From Streptomyces griseosporeus (GTDB taxonomy: Bacteria; Actinomycetota; Actinomycetes; Streptomycetales; Streptomycetaceae), in the NCBI RefSeq assembly GCF_014656055.1, contig NZ_BNBR01000005.1, positions 434,001-498,000 of the forward strand: 64,000 nt of DNA. Direction: 5' to 3'. Below are positions 54,381 through 63,148 of this stretch, in pieces. A program made the translations under genes and the position numbers. The notes beneath the pieces are model-generated. The model was given only the letters and a program-made list of their open reading frames with translations. It was not told the origin of the DNA and ran no database searches. The first letter of the stretch is position 1; each line of letters opens with the position of its first letter.

Positions 54381-55570
54381 CGCGCCCGCAGCTTCGCCAG
54401 CCGTCGGGTCGCCTCCTCCAGCACCTCAAGGCGCTTGCAGAACGCGAAGCGGACGAAGGGCGCGCCGGCCTCCCGGTGGTCGTAGAACACGGCGTTCGGG
54501 ATCGCGACGACGCCCGCGCGCTCGGGCAGCGCCCGGCAGAAGGCGATGCCGTCGCTCTCGCCGAGCGGCCTGATGTCGGTGGTGATGAAGTACGTGCCGG
54601 CCGTGCGGAACACCCCGAAGCCCGCCTCCGCCAGCCCCGCCGCCAGCAGGTCCCGCTTGGCCCGCATGTCCTCGCGGAAGGCGGTGAAGTACGACTCGGG
54701 CAGGGCGAGCGCCTCGGCGACGGCGTACTGGAAGGGCCCGGACGACACGTACGTCAGGAACTGCTTCGCCGACCGCACCGCCGCCACCAGCCCCGGCGCG
54801 GCGGTCACCCAGCCGACCTTCCAGCCGGTGAAGGAGAACGTCTTGCCCGCCGACCCGATCGTCACCGTCCGCTCCCGCATCCCCGGCAGGCTCGCCAGCG
54901 GCACGTGCTCGACGTCGTCGAACACCAGGTGCTCGTACACCTCGTCGGTCACCACCAGCAGGTCCCGCTCCACCGCCAGCGCGGCGATCGCGGTCAGCTC
55001 CTCACGGGTGAGGACCGTGCCGGTCGGATTGTGCGGGGTGTTGATCAGCAGCAGCCGGGTGCGGTCGGTGACGGCGGCCCGCAGCTCGTCCAGGTCCAGC
55101 CGGAACGCTCCGTCGCGCGGCCGCAGCGTGACCGGCACGCGCCGCCCGCCCGCCATCGCGATGCACGCCGCGTAGGAGTCGTAGTACGGCTCCAGCGCCA
55201 CCACCTCGTCGCCCGGCTCCAGTAGCCCCAGCAGCGCGGCGGCGATGGCCTCCGTCGCGCCCGCGGTCACCAGGACCTCGGTGTCGGGGTCGTAGGCGAG
55301 GCCGTAGCGGCGCTGCTGATGGGCGGCGATCGCGGTACGCAGCTCGGGGATGCCGGGACCCGGCGGGTACTGGTTGCCACGCCCGTCGCGCAACGCCCGC
55401 ACGGCCGCCTCGCGGACCTCCTCGGGCCCGTCGGTGTCGGGGAATCCCTGACCGAGGTTGATCGAGCCGGTGCTCAGGGCCAGGGCCGACATCTCGGCGA
55501 AGATCGTCGTCCCGAACTCGGCGAGCCGGCGGTTGAGGAGGGGGCGCGGCATGGAGGTCATGCGGGCCAT
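54377..55570 (-). CDS. PLP-dependent class I/II aminotransferase
   Basis: A 397-residue fold-type I aminotransferase. Landmarks: INLGQGFPDTDGP, YPPGPGIPELR, VTAGATEAIAAALLG, INTPHNPTGTVL, VVTDEVYEHLVFD and the PLP lysine in IGSAGKTFSFTGWKVGW, with the final FVRFAFCKRLE. It resembles N-succinyldiaminopimelate and kynurenine/methionine aminotransferases; the substrate cannot be fixed from sequence. ATGs at 55570 and 55561 are both possible. Confidence 0.94.
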   Translation of the reverse strand: MARMTSMPRPLLNRRLAEFGTTIFAEMSALALSTGSINLGQGFPDTDGPEEVREAAVRALRDGRGNQYPPGPGIPELRTAIAAHQQRRYGLAYDPDTEVLVTAGATEAIAAALLGLLEPGDEVVALEPYYDSYAACIAMAGGRRVPVTLRPRDGAFRLDLDELRAAVTDRTRLLLINTPHNPTGTVLTREELTAIAALAVERDLLVVTDEVYEHLVFDDVEHVPLASLPGMRERTVTIGSAGKTFSFTGWKVGWVTAAPGLVAAVRSAKQFLTYVSSGPFQYAVAEALALPESYFTAFREDMRAKRDLLAAGLAEAGFGVFRTAGTYFITTDIRPLGESDGIAFCRALPERAGVVAIPNAVFYDHREAGAPFVRFAFCKRLEVLEEATRRLAKLRAR

Positions 55571-56244
55571 CGTGCGCCGAAGCTCTGGAGTTCCTCAACT
55601 AGCCTTCCGTGATCCTCACCTGGGGGAGCGCCCAACGCGCCATCTCTGACCAGGGATGGAGCCGTCGTCGGCCGTCATGGTCTGTCGTCGTTGAGCACCC
55701 CCGCACGGCCCAGAGCCGGCCCGGGCGGGGGTGTCGCGGTGTGCCCCTGGATGCGAACTATGGGGGGCGCTGAGGTCTGTCGGTCTGGTCGTCCAGGTGC
55801 CTGCGGTCGGTTACGACTGGGTGCGGTCGCGGTGTCGCTGTACTTCGCTGCTGTATAGCAGGGCAGTTTCTCCTGATGTCACTTCGCGAAGGGCCGACGC
55901 GCTGCCAGTCGCCGCAGCCTACGGTGACGCTGTCCCGCTGCGCGCTGCTGAACTCTGATGACGGAAACGTACGGCCGGTCCTGTACACCGAGCCCCATCC
56001 GGCCATGCTGAGCGTCCTCAAGGCCGCACCGGACCGGCCGCCAAGTCGACGCGGCGTCACGCGGATCACTATGGCTTCAGGGGCAGACTGGCGTGCACAC
56101 CGCAATCTGTCCTACCCGCCCCCTTATTCCCCAAGTGGCGTAACAGCATTTCAAGAGAAACACTAGAAGCTGCTTGAAACAGCGGATCAAGACTCTGCAG
56201 TTCCGCCGTCAACTGTTGAACCGCACACTTTCCGGGACTCCAAG
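55571..56244. other. Non-coding or decayed region before the M35-type gene
   Basis: About 670 bases with GC falling toward the right. Short open frames exist on both strands without convincing features. A perfect palindrome CTTCGCGAAG lies at 55882. It probably marks the left side of a degraded mobile element. Confidence 0.5.
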
Positions 56245-57291
56245 ATGGATGCTTCAACATTCGAATGCACTCTCCGTGCCCGTTCAAACTATCGACAGGG
56301 CGAGCCGATCACGGTGACGTTCGAGATCCGTAACGCGGGGCAGGAGACCTACCGTCTGCTGACCTGGGATCTGCCACTCGAAGATGAACCGCTCAACTTT
56401 CTCACAGTAACGCGAGATGGAAACGACATCGCATACGATGGGAAGCTGCTCCGTCGAGGCAGCCCTCTGGCGAAGGAGTACATAAACCTAGCTCCCGGAG
56501 CCTCCAAATCGGTCGAGGTTGATATCTCACGCATCTACCCCGTGCAGGCGCCAGGAGAATACACCGTAACACTTAACGCAACAGTGCACGATGTATACGC
56601 GATCGCCGAAGACGCCGCCCCCACACACGCTCTTGACGAGTTCGAGCCCCTGCCTCTCGCAGAGACCAGCGTGTCATTCACGCTCTCGCGTGGCGACCCT
56701 CCGCGCATGACGATTGGTCAGGCGATCAGGCTCGAAGAGCCACCGCTGTCCGCAGAGCGCGCCGCTACACCATTTCTCGAGGGCGGCACACCCACCCAAC
56801 GAAACGACACAATTAGCGCGCACAACCGGGCGGCGTCTCTGGCTAGGAGAGCAGGAGACAGGCTACGAGGCAATAATCCCGATAGCCTGTACTACAGATG
56901 GTTTGGTGCAAATGGACAAGCGGTCCCACCGTACCCTCCTACACTCCGCGACCTCGTCGATGGAAACTACTACACCATCGCGAACAGGCTGGACGGTTTC
57001 CCTCCGGTGGTGTATAACCTGCAAATGATCGACTGCACGCCTAACGTGCACGCGTGGACCGTGGTGAATTCAGGAAAGGTGTTCCTGTGTAAGCCATTCT
57101 TGGACGCACCGGTCTATCCTGGATTTTTCTGCAAGTCCATGACCTTAGTCCATGAATGGGTTCACGCAGCATGCGGTATTGCTGGCGACCCTGCATCCGG
57201 AGAAAGTGCCTGCTTGAATCTAGCCCGCACCAATCCTCGGAAGGCAATCTTCAACCCTGACAATTACGCCGGCTTCGTCAACGAACTATGA
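56245..57291 (+). CDS. M35/peptidyl-Lys-type zinc metallopeptidase without signal peptide
   Basis: A 348-residue protein. Residues 1-155 form an Ig-like beta domain (FECTLRARSNYRQGEPITVT, LAPGASKSVEVDISRIY), as in prodomains of peptidyl-Lys metalloendopeptidases. The catalytic part has HEWVHAACG (HExxH) and, downstream, AGDPASGESACLNLARTNPR and FNPDNYAGF, matching the aspzincin D and tail motifs. No signal peptide is visible, unusual for this secreted family. Third-position GC is clearly lower than in neighbours and a TTA codon occurs at 57145, so it is probably foreign. It may be an effector delivered by another route; that is speculative. Confidence 0.85.
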   Translation: MDASTFECTLRARSNYRQGEPITVTFEIRNAGQETYRLLTWDLPLEDEPLNFLTVTRDGNDIAYDGKLLRRGSPLAKEYINLAPGASKSVEVDISRIYPVQAPGEYTVTLNATVHDVYAIAEDAAPTHALDEFEPLPLAETSVSFTLSRGDPPRMTIGQAIRLEEPPLSAERAATPFLEGGTPTQRNDTISAHNRAASLARRAGDRLRGNNPDSLYYRWFGANGQAVPPYPPTLRDLVDGNYYTIANRLDGFPPVVYNLQMIDCTPNVHAWTVVNSGKVFLCKPFLDAPVYPGFFCKSMTLVHEWVHAACGIAGDPASGESACLNLARTNPRKAIFNPDNYAGFVNEL

Positions 57292-57292
57292 T

Positions 57293-57508
57293 CGGAAGAC
57301 CCTCCGGCACTTCTACGCCTCCGCGCTGCTGGACGCGGGCGAGAACATCAAGGCGGTCAGTGAAAACATGGGGCATGCCGATCCGGGTATGACCTTGCGC
57401 GTGTACGCCCACCTGATGCCCGACAGCCGCGAGCGGGCCCGGCGTGCCATCGACAGCCTGTTTCAGCGTCGCTCGCAGGAAGATCACGGCCCCCAGACGG
57501 CCCAGTGA
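57293..57508 (+). pseudogene. 3' fragment of a tyrosine recombinase (integrase)
   Basis: A 71-codon fragment that reads KTLRHFYASALLDAGENIKA, then ENMGHADPGMTLRVYAHLMP. The second Arg of the active site (LRH), the GH motif and the nucleophile Tyr (VYAHL) are present; everything upstream is missing. It begins right after the M35-type gene. It marks the scar of an integrated element. Confidence 0.9.
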
Positions 57509-57519
57509 AGTGCGCACGG

Positions 57520-57551
57520 CCCCTGAACTGCGCTTCTGTGCAGGTCAGGGG
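57520..57551. terminator. Hairpin after integrase fragment
   Basis: CCCCTGA at 57520-57526 pairs with TCAGGGG at 57545-57551, with extra inner pairing. Probable terminator of the lost integrase gene. Confidence 0.55.
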
Positions 57552-57700
57552 TCGTCGTCGTCCGAGAACCCTCTGAAGTTCCTCAACTCTGCTTTGGGTC
57601 GCGCGGGGCTTGGGCATCTCCCGGGCACGCACCGAGCGAGGCACCCACGGGGGGCTGCTTCGGGGGAATCTTCCGGGTCTTCGGAAAGGAGGGTGACGCC

Positions 57701-58072
57701 ATGGTCATCGGCATCATCCTGGCAGTGATCGCGGTCGTCGTCGTGGCGATCGTCGTCTCGGCGGTACGCGCCGGCCGGAACGCCCGCAAGTACGCGGGCG
57801 CCCGGCGCGGATCCGGCCGCACGGGCGGCCGGTCGTACAGCGGCGGCAGCAGCACCGACTCCTACGCCGCCGGCAGTGCCGGCTGGTGGGTCGGTGACAG
57901 CGGCTCGTCCTCGGGCGGCCACCACGGCGGACACGGGCACCACCACTCGGGGCACTCCTGCGGCGGTGGCTCGTCGTCCTGCGGCGGTGGTTCCTCGTCC
58001 TGCGGCAGCGGCTCGTCCTGCGGAGGCGGGTCGTCCTGCGGCGGCGGGGGCGGATGCGGGGGAGGCAGCTGA
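57701..58072 (+). CDS. Small membrane-anchored Gly/Ser/Cys/His-rich protein
   Basis: A 123-residue protein. One N-terminal membrane helix (MVIGIILAVIAVVVVAIVVS) is followed by a basic stretch. The C-terminal half holds a His/Gly block (GGHHGGHGHHHSGH) and five or more SCGGGSS-type repeats. AAAGGAGGG precedes the ATG, the strongest ribosome site nearby. The Cys/His content suggests metal binding or a disulfide-linked surface protein; the function is unknown. Confidence 0.85.
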   Translation: MVIGIILAVIAVVVVAIVVSAVRAGRNARKYAGARRGSGRTGGRSYSGGSSTDSYAAGSAGWWVGDSGSSSGGHHGGHGHHHSGHSCGGGSSSCGGGSSSCGSGSSCGGGSSCGGGGGCGGGS

Positions 58073-58118
58073 CACGGGGCAGCTGAGCTCCAGCAAGGGG
58101 GAACCGCATCCGAGAACG

Positions 58119-58153
58119 ACCGCGGGGTCCGGGCCTGGGCCGGGCCCCGCGGT
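58119..58153 (+). terminator. Strong GC hairpin after Gly/Cys-rich gene
   Basis: Arms at 58119-58132 and 58140-58153 pair with only minor mismatches around a seven-base loop. Confidence 0.75.
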
Positions 58154-58448
58154 TGTGTGTCCTGTGTGCGTCTTACGGCATGCGCGGGCGTGCGCTCGTG
58201 ACGTCGGGGCGTGCGCCGAGGTTGAACAGTTGAGCTGTGGAGCCCTCTAGGGGATGGAAACCCTACGAAGTTGGGTAAAAACGCTGTGGCGGCGCCACAG
58301 TTCATGATTCCCTCTAAATCACCACCCCAGCCCCTCGGACGTCTTGCGCGGACGCCTGCCCGACTGGGCTGACCGGGCCGATCTCCCGGTGTCGACCGGG
58401 GTGCGCCGAACCAACGCCCTCTCCTTTGCGTGCTAGCGGAGCTGATCC
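58154..58448. other. Intergenic region with a perfect inverted repeat
   Basis: About 295 bases with no gene seen. CTGTGGC-GGC-GCCACAG at 58284-58300 is a perfect hairpin or operator-like repeat in an AT-richer patch, and probably belongs to the promoter region of the DUF2617 gene. Confidence 0.5.
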
Positions 58449-58967
58449 ATGCTCACGACCCTGAACACCTCCTACACCGACACGCGCGCGGCCGACCTCG
58501 CCTGGGCCCTGGGACGCGAACCGCTCCCCGCGCTCGCCACGCTCGACCTCGAACTAGCCGGAGCGCAGCTTCAGTTGCGGCTGCTCGGCGCTTCCCACCA
58601 GGTGCTCCTGGAGGAGGAGCGGGGCACCTGCTCCGAGACGGTGGCCTGCATCCCCGGCAGCAGAACCCCGCTGCCGCTCGGCGTGGCCAAGCGCGTGGGC
58701 GACTGGGAGTACGAGTTCGCGGCGCGGGTCGAGGTGCTCTCGCCCGGCTCCTTCGCGGGCCGCGCCCAGGAACTCCTCGCCCTGGTCACCGACCACCCGC
58801 ACGGCCTCGCCGGCGTCTTCCCCGGCAGCCCGCACGCCTTCACGGCGATGCTGGCCCACCGCCGCGACGGCTTCGTGCACTGGCGTACGTGGCACGCGTA
58901 TCCGCAGGACGGCCAACTGGTCGCGACGCGGACCCGGGTGGGCGTACGGGTGCCGGCGGCGCTGTGA
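58449..58967 (+). CDS. DUF2617-family protein
   Basis: A 172-residue protein (MLTTLNTSYTDTRAADLAWA) with conserved LELRLLGASHQV-type strand (LQLRLLGASHQVLLEEE), a central GDWEYEFAARVEVLSPGSF and HAFTAMLAHRRDGFVHWRTW. The family is common in actinobacteria beside spermidine-synthase-like genes, as here, but its function is unknown. GGAG lies before the ATG. Confidence 0.85.
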   Translation: MLTTLNTSYTDTRAADLAWALGREPLPALATLDLELAGAQLQLRLLGASHQVLLEEERGTCSETVACIPGSRTPLPLGVAKRVGDWEYEFAARVEVLSPGSFAGRAQELLALVTDHPHGLAGVFPGSPHAFTAMLAHRRDGFVHWRTWHAYPQDGQLVATRTRVGVRVPAAL

Positions 58968-59088
58968 CACCGGCGCGCCGGAGGCGGTACGCGTCGATCG
59001 GAGCGCAAACCTCCGTGGACCGGACAACGCCCGGTTCCACACGTGTGGGTGACGAAGCGTGCCGTAGGCGTGACGTAACGTCGCTTCC

Positions 59089-60726
59089 GTGATCGAACCG
59101 CACGCGCCCGCCCCGCCCGGCACCCCGCCGCCCTGGGGCGGTCCCGCGCGGCTGCCCGTCCGGCCGGCGACGGGACGGTTCCTCGTGCTGGCGTGCGTGT
59201 TCGTGTGCGCCGCCTGCGGACTGGTGTACGAGCTGGAACTGGTCGCGCTCGCCTCCTACTTGGTCGGCGACTCGGTCACCCAGGCCTCCGTCGTGCTGTC
59301 GGTCATGGTGTTCGCGATGGGCGTCGGCTCGCTCGCCGCCAAACGGCTGCGCCGGCAGGCGGCCACCGGGTTCGCCGCCCTGGAGGTGCTGCTCGCCCTG
59401 GTCGGCGGGTGCAGCGCGCTCGCGCTGTACGCCGTCTTCGCGTTCACCGGCGACTGGGGCGGCATCTGGGCGAACGGCCCGCGCGTGCTGCTGGTCGCGT
59501 TCTCCCTCGCCATCGGGCTGCTGATCGGCGCCGAGGTGCCGCTGCTGATGGAGCTGATCCAGCGGGTCCGCCGGCAGGACCCGGGCGGCGCGGTCGCCGA
59601 CCTGTTCGCCGCGGACTACGTCGGCGCGCTCGTCGGCGGCCTCGCCTTCCCCTTCCTGCTGCTGCCGTTCCTGGGCCAGCTGACCAGCTCCCTGCTGACC
59701 GGCGCCGTCAACGTCGTCGCCGGCGGTTCGCTCGTCCTGGGGCTCTTCCGCCGCGACCTCGGCCGCCGCGCCCGCTGGGTGCTGCTCACCGCCAACGTCA
59801 CGGTGCTCGGCGTCCTCGCCTCCGCCGCCGTCCTCGTCGACGACTTCGAACAGGCCGCGCGGCACGCCGTCTACGGCGACGACATCCGCGTCGCGCTGCA
59901 GACCGGCGTGCAGGAGGTGGTCCTCACCGGCGGCACGGCCGGCCGGCCCCTCGACCTGTACCTGGACGGGCGGCTCAGGGTCGGCGGACGCGACGAGCGC
60001 CGCTACCACGAGGCGCTGGTCCACCCCGCGCTGAACGGGCGGCACGCGCGCGTGCTGATCCTCGGCGGGGGCGACGGGCTCGCGCTGCGGGAGGTGCTGC
60101 GGCACGCGGACGTCCGCCGCGTCGACGTCGTGGAGATCGACGCCGGGCTGGTCCGGCTGGCCCGCACCGACCCCGCGCTCTCCCGCCTCAATGGCCACGC
60201 CTACGGCGATGCGCGCGTCCACGTCGCCACGGCCGACGCGTTCGGCTGGCTGCGGGGGGCGCCGGCGGGGTCGTACGACGTGGTCGTCTCGGATCTGCCC
60301 GACCCGGGCATCACGGCGAGCACGAAGCTGTACTCGCAGGAGTTCTACGGCCTGGCCCGGCGCGTGCTCGCCCCCGGCGGGAGGCTCGTCGTGCACGCCG
60401 GGCCGCTGACCTCCCGGCCGCGGGTGTTCTGGACGGTGGAGACGACGATGCGGGCGGCCGGGCTGTACACCGTGCCCTACCGGGTCGCGGGCCGTGACAC
60501 CGGCTTCACCGCCGGGCCGGACCGCTCCGCGGGCACCTTCCGGGTGCCGCACGACTGGGGTTTCGTCCTCGCCTCGGCCGACCGGCGGCCGGTGCTCGGG
60601 CTGCCGCCGGGCGGGCCGCCGCCGTGGACGCTGACGACGGCCGGGCTGGCGGCGGACGCGGCTGCGGCCGAGGGCACGCGGCTCGGCGGGACGCGGGTGT
60701 CGACGTTGGTGCATCCGCGCTACTGA
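59089..60726 (+). CDS. Membrane-fused spermidine synthase-like aminopropyltransferase
   Basis: A 545-residue protein from a GTG. The first ~260 residues hold about seven membrane helices (CVFVCAACGLVYELELVALA). The C-terminal half is a SpeE domain: ILGGGDGLALREVL, VDVVEIDAGLVRLAR, DVVVSDLPDPG and KLYSQEFYGLARRVL. SpeE uses decarboxylated SAM to add aminopropyl groups to polyamines. Whether membrane-fused actinobacterial forms do so is uncertain. It lies 121 bases after the DUF2617 gene. Confidence 0.92.
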   Translation: MIEPHAPAPPGTPPPWGGPARLPVRPATGRFLVLACVFVCAACGLVYELELVALASYLVGDSVTQASVVLSVMVFAMGVGSLAAKRLRRQAATGFAALEVLLALVGGCSALALYAVFAFTGDWGGIWANGPRVLLVAFSLAIGLLIGAEVPLLMELIQRVRRQDPGGAVADLFAADYVGALVGGLAFPFLLLPFLGQLTSSLLTGAVNVVAGGSLVLGLFRRDLGRRARWVLLTANVTVLGVLASAAVLVDDFEQAARHAVYGDDIRVALQTGVQEVVLTGGTAGRPLDLYLDGRLRVGGRDERRYHEALVHPALNGRHARVLILGGGDGLALREVLRHADVRRVDVVEIDAGLVRLARTDPALSRLNGHAYGDARVHVATADAFGWLRGAPAGSYDVVVSDLPDPGITASTKLYSQEFYGLARRVLAPGGRLVVHAGPLTSRPRVFWTVETTMRAAGLYTVPYRVAGRDTGFTAGPDRSAGTFRVPHDWGFVLASADRRPVLGLPPGGPPPWTLTTAGLAADAAAAEGTRLGGTRVSTLVHPRY

Positions 60727-60777
60727 GGTTCGTCCGGGGGAGGGTCGTTCCGGCCGGCGCTGGGTAGAGTCCGCGCC

Positions 60778-61716
60778 ATGGAGCATGAGGTGTTCGTTCC
60801 GGTACCCGGCGAGCGGCTGCGGGCGGTGCTCGGCGACCCCGCGCGGGTGGCCCGGGCGGTGCCCGGGCTCCAGCAGGACGACGAGCCGCTGTCCGGCCGG
60901 CTCAGGCTCCGGGTGGGCGGGCACACCATCACCTACCGGGGCACGCTGCGGATCACCGCGGGCGACGACGGCTCGTACGCCGTGGAGGCCGACGCGACCG
61001 AGGCCCGCGGCAGCGGCTCGGTGAAACCGTCGCTCACCCTGCGCCTGACCGCCGCCGAGGGCGGCACCCGCCTCTCCTTCGCCGGTACGGCGACGGCGGA
61101 CGGCCGGATCGCCGAGCTGCCGGCGGAGGAGGTGACCGCGGCGGTGACCCGCCTGCTGAACCGTTTCGGAGAAGGACTGGCCGAGCAAGCGACTCCGGAG
61201 TCACCGGAACTCCTGTCCGCGGGCCAGTTCGAGACGGCGGCCACGACCGACTTCGAGACAACTCCCGACGCGGACGACGAGCCCCCGCCGCTCGCGGAAC
61301 GCCCCCCGGCGGCCGACGAGGACCCCGCGCCGTCGGCGTCCGGCGAGGACCCCGCGCCGTCGGCGTCCGGCGAGCAGCCCGCCCCGTCGGTGTTCGACAC
61401 GGAGGTCCCCCCGCCGTCCCTGGACCCCCTGGCCGACGAGGACGACTACCCGGCCGGCCTCGACGACGACCTCGACGATCCCGCCGCCGGCCTCGACGGC
61501 CGCCCCGTGGCCGAGGCCGCCCACGCCCGCCGCACGATGATCGGCCGCAGCGCGGAGGAGGTCGACCACGCCCCGCCGCGCGGCCGCTACGCCCCCGTCC
61601 CCGTCCCCCAGACGGTCTCCCCGGCCTCGGCGGCCCTGCGCTGGGCCGTCCCGGCGGCAGCGGTGGTGGTGGCGTCGGCGGTGGTGGCGGGACGGGTGCT
61701 GCGCAGGCGGCACTGA
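60778..61716 (+). CDS. SRPBCC (CoxG-like) protein with C-terminal membrane anchor
   Basis: A 312-residue protein. Residues 1-145 are a START/SRPBCC domain of the CoxG group (EVFVPVPGERLRAVLGDPAR, VARAVPGLQ). A long acidic Pro-rich linker follows, with a repeated DPAPSASGE unit. One membrane helix near the end (LRWAVPAAAVVVASAVVAG) is followed by RVLRRRH. CoxG helps CO-dehydrogenase maturation, but no cox genes are nearby, so a lipid or hydrophobic-ligand role is as likely. Confidence 0.87.
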   Translation: MEHEVFVPVPGERLRAVLGDPARVARAVPGLQQDDEPLSGRLRLRVGGHTITYRGTLRITAGDDGSYAVEADATEARGSGSVKPSLTLRLTAAEGGTRLSFAGTATADGRIAELPAEEVTAAVTRLLNRFGEGLAEQATPESPELLSAGQFETAATTDFETTPDADDEPPPLAERPPAADEDPAPSASGEDPAPSASGEQPAPSVFDTEVPPPSLDPLADEDDYPAGLDDDLDDPAAGLDGRPVAEAAHARRTMIGRSAEEVDHAPPRGRYAPVPVPQTVSPASAALRWAVPAAAVVVASAVVAGRVLRRRH

Positions 61717-61749
61717 CCGTGCCCTGTCCGTGAGTCCGGTCGGTCCCGG

Positions 61750-62268
61750 TCACGCCCCGTCAGCCAGGCGGCGTACCGTCCGCAGGGGCGGGGCCCCGTC
61801 GTCGGGGACGTCCGGGGACGCGAAGTGGAACGGCACCCCGAGGTGCCCGGCGAGAGCCCGGCCGGCCTCGCCGGCGACGACGGCCGGGGACACGTCCCCG
61901 TGACGGTGCACGGTCGCGAGGTGGCCCTCCCCTTCCGGGTCGTCCAGCAGGGCGACCAGCAGCACGAACCAGCCGTGCACGGTGTCCCCGTCCCACAGCG
62001 CCTCGATCGCGGCCACCCGCCCGGGGAGGGCGGCGGCGCGCGCAGCGAGCGACGGGACGTCGAGCGGATCCGGCGGCCGGCGCGGCACTCGGTCACCGAG
62101 TGCCTCGTAGCGCCCGCGGACGACCAGTTCCGCGTCGTGCAGTCCGGCGCCCAGCGGCCGCAGCACCTCCCACACCGCCCGGACCGCCGGCAGCGGGCGG
62201 TCGTCCAGCACGGCGGCGTCCACCTCCCGGCGCGTCCGCTCCTCCAGGCGGTCCCACCAGCCGGTCAC
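61750..62268 (-). CDS. Conserved hypothetical protein
   Basis: A 172-residue soluble protein from a GTG (VTGWWDRLEERTRREVDAAV). It is helix-rich in the first half (AVRAVWEVLRPLGAGLHDAE) and has HGWFVLLVALLDDPEGEGHL and VPFHFASPDVPDDGAPPL later. No known motif is seen. It is convergent with the SRPBCC gene and divergent from the aldose epimerase. Confidence 0.75.
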   Translation of the reverse strand: MTGWWDRLEERTRREVDAAVLDDRPLPAVRAVWEVLRPLGAGLHDAELVVRGRYEALGDRVPRRPPDPLDVPSLAARAAALPGRVAAIEALWDGDTVHGWFVLLVALLDDPEGEGHLATVHRHGDVSPAVVAGEAGRALAGHLGVPFHFASPDVPDDGAPPLRTVRRLADGA

Positions 62269-62349
62269 GGGGCCACCAGGGGCCGCGGCTCGTATGTCAT
62301 GGCTCGAACATACGTCGGCCGTCGCACCGCTCCCGAGTAGGGTCGTCCC

Positions 62350-63138
62350 GTGAGTAACGAAGACATCACGTTGACCGCGGGTGACGCGGAAGTCGTCGTG
62401 GCGCCGGGGAACGGCGGGCGGATCGCCGGGCTGCGGGTGGGCGGCGTCGAGTTGCTGCGGCAGGGGGAGCGGTACGGGTGCTTCCCGATGGTGCCGTGGT
62501 GCGGGCGGATCCGGCAGGGGCGGTTCCGGGACGGGGCCGTCGAGCACTCCATGCCGCTCAACGCGCCGCCGCACGCCATTCACGGCACCGCCCGCGACGG
62601 CGCCTGGCGGGTCGCACGCCGGGGCGAGGACGAGGCCGTCATCACGTACGACCTGGTCGAGCCCTGGCCGTACCCGGGGCGGGTCACCCAGCACGTCGTC
62701 CTCGGCCCGGACTCGCTGACGCTGACCATGGGGGTGGAGACCATCGGGTCCTCCTTCCCGGCGCAGGTGGGGTGGCATCCCTGGTTCCACCGCAACCTCG
62801 GCGGTGAGGACGTGCGGATCGACTTCTCGCCCGCCTGGCAGGAGGAGCGGGGGGACGACCATCTGCCGACCGGCAAGCGGATCGACCCGCGGCCCGGTCC
62901 CTGGGACGACTGCTTCGGGATGCCCGGCGGCGTCGACGTCACGCTCACCTGGCCGGGGCAGCTGGAGCTGAAGGTCGCCAGCCGGGAGGAGTGGGTCGTC
63001 GTCTACGACGAGCAGGCCGAGGCCGTGTGCGTGGAGCCGCAGACCGGCCCGCCGGATGGGCTGAACACCCTGCCCCGGCTGGTCACGCCGCTGGAGCCGC
63101 TGGAGGCCACCACGACCTGGAGCTGGAGGCGGCTCTAA
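62350..63138 (+). CDS. Aldose 1-epimerase-family protein
   Basis: A 262-residue galactose-mutarotase fold enzyme. GGRIAGLRVGGVELLRQ and FPMVPWCGRIRQGRF form the early strands; HAIHGTARDGAW and VGWHPWFHRNL carry the two family histidines, and AVCVEPQTGPPDGLN holds the catalytic Glu. It interconverts alpha and beta sugars or hexose phosphates. It starts at a GTG and ends 10 bases before pyrE, so they are probably co-transcribed. Confidence 0.92.
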   Translation: MSNEDITLTAGDAEVVVAPGNGGRIAGLRVGGVELLRQGERYGCFPMVPWCGRIRQGRFRDGAVEHSMPLNAPPHAIHGTARDGAWRVARRGEDEAVITYDLVEPWPYPGRVTQHVVLGPDSLTLTMGVETIGSSFPAQVGWHPWFHRNLGGEDVRIDFSPAWQEERGDDHLPTGKRIDPRPGPWDDCFGMPGGVDVTLTWPGQLELKVASREEWVVVYDEQAEAVCVEPQTGPPDGLNTLPRLVTPLEPLEATTTWSWRRL

Positions 63139-63148
63139 GCTGTTCGGC

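Noticed and set aside
55731..55958. 75-codon frame in the decayed region
   Set aside because: No ribosome site or recognisable motif; probably non-coding remnant.
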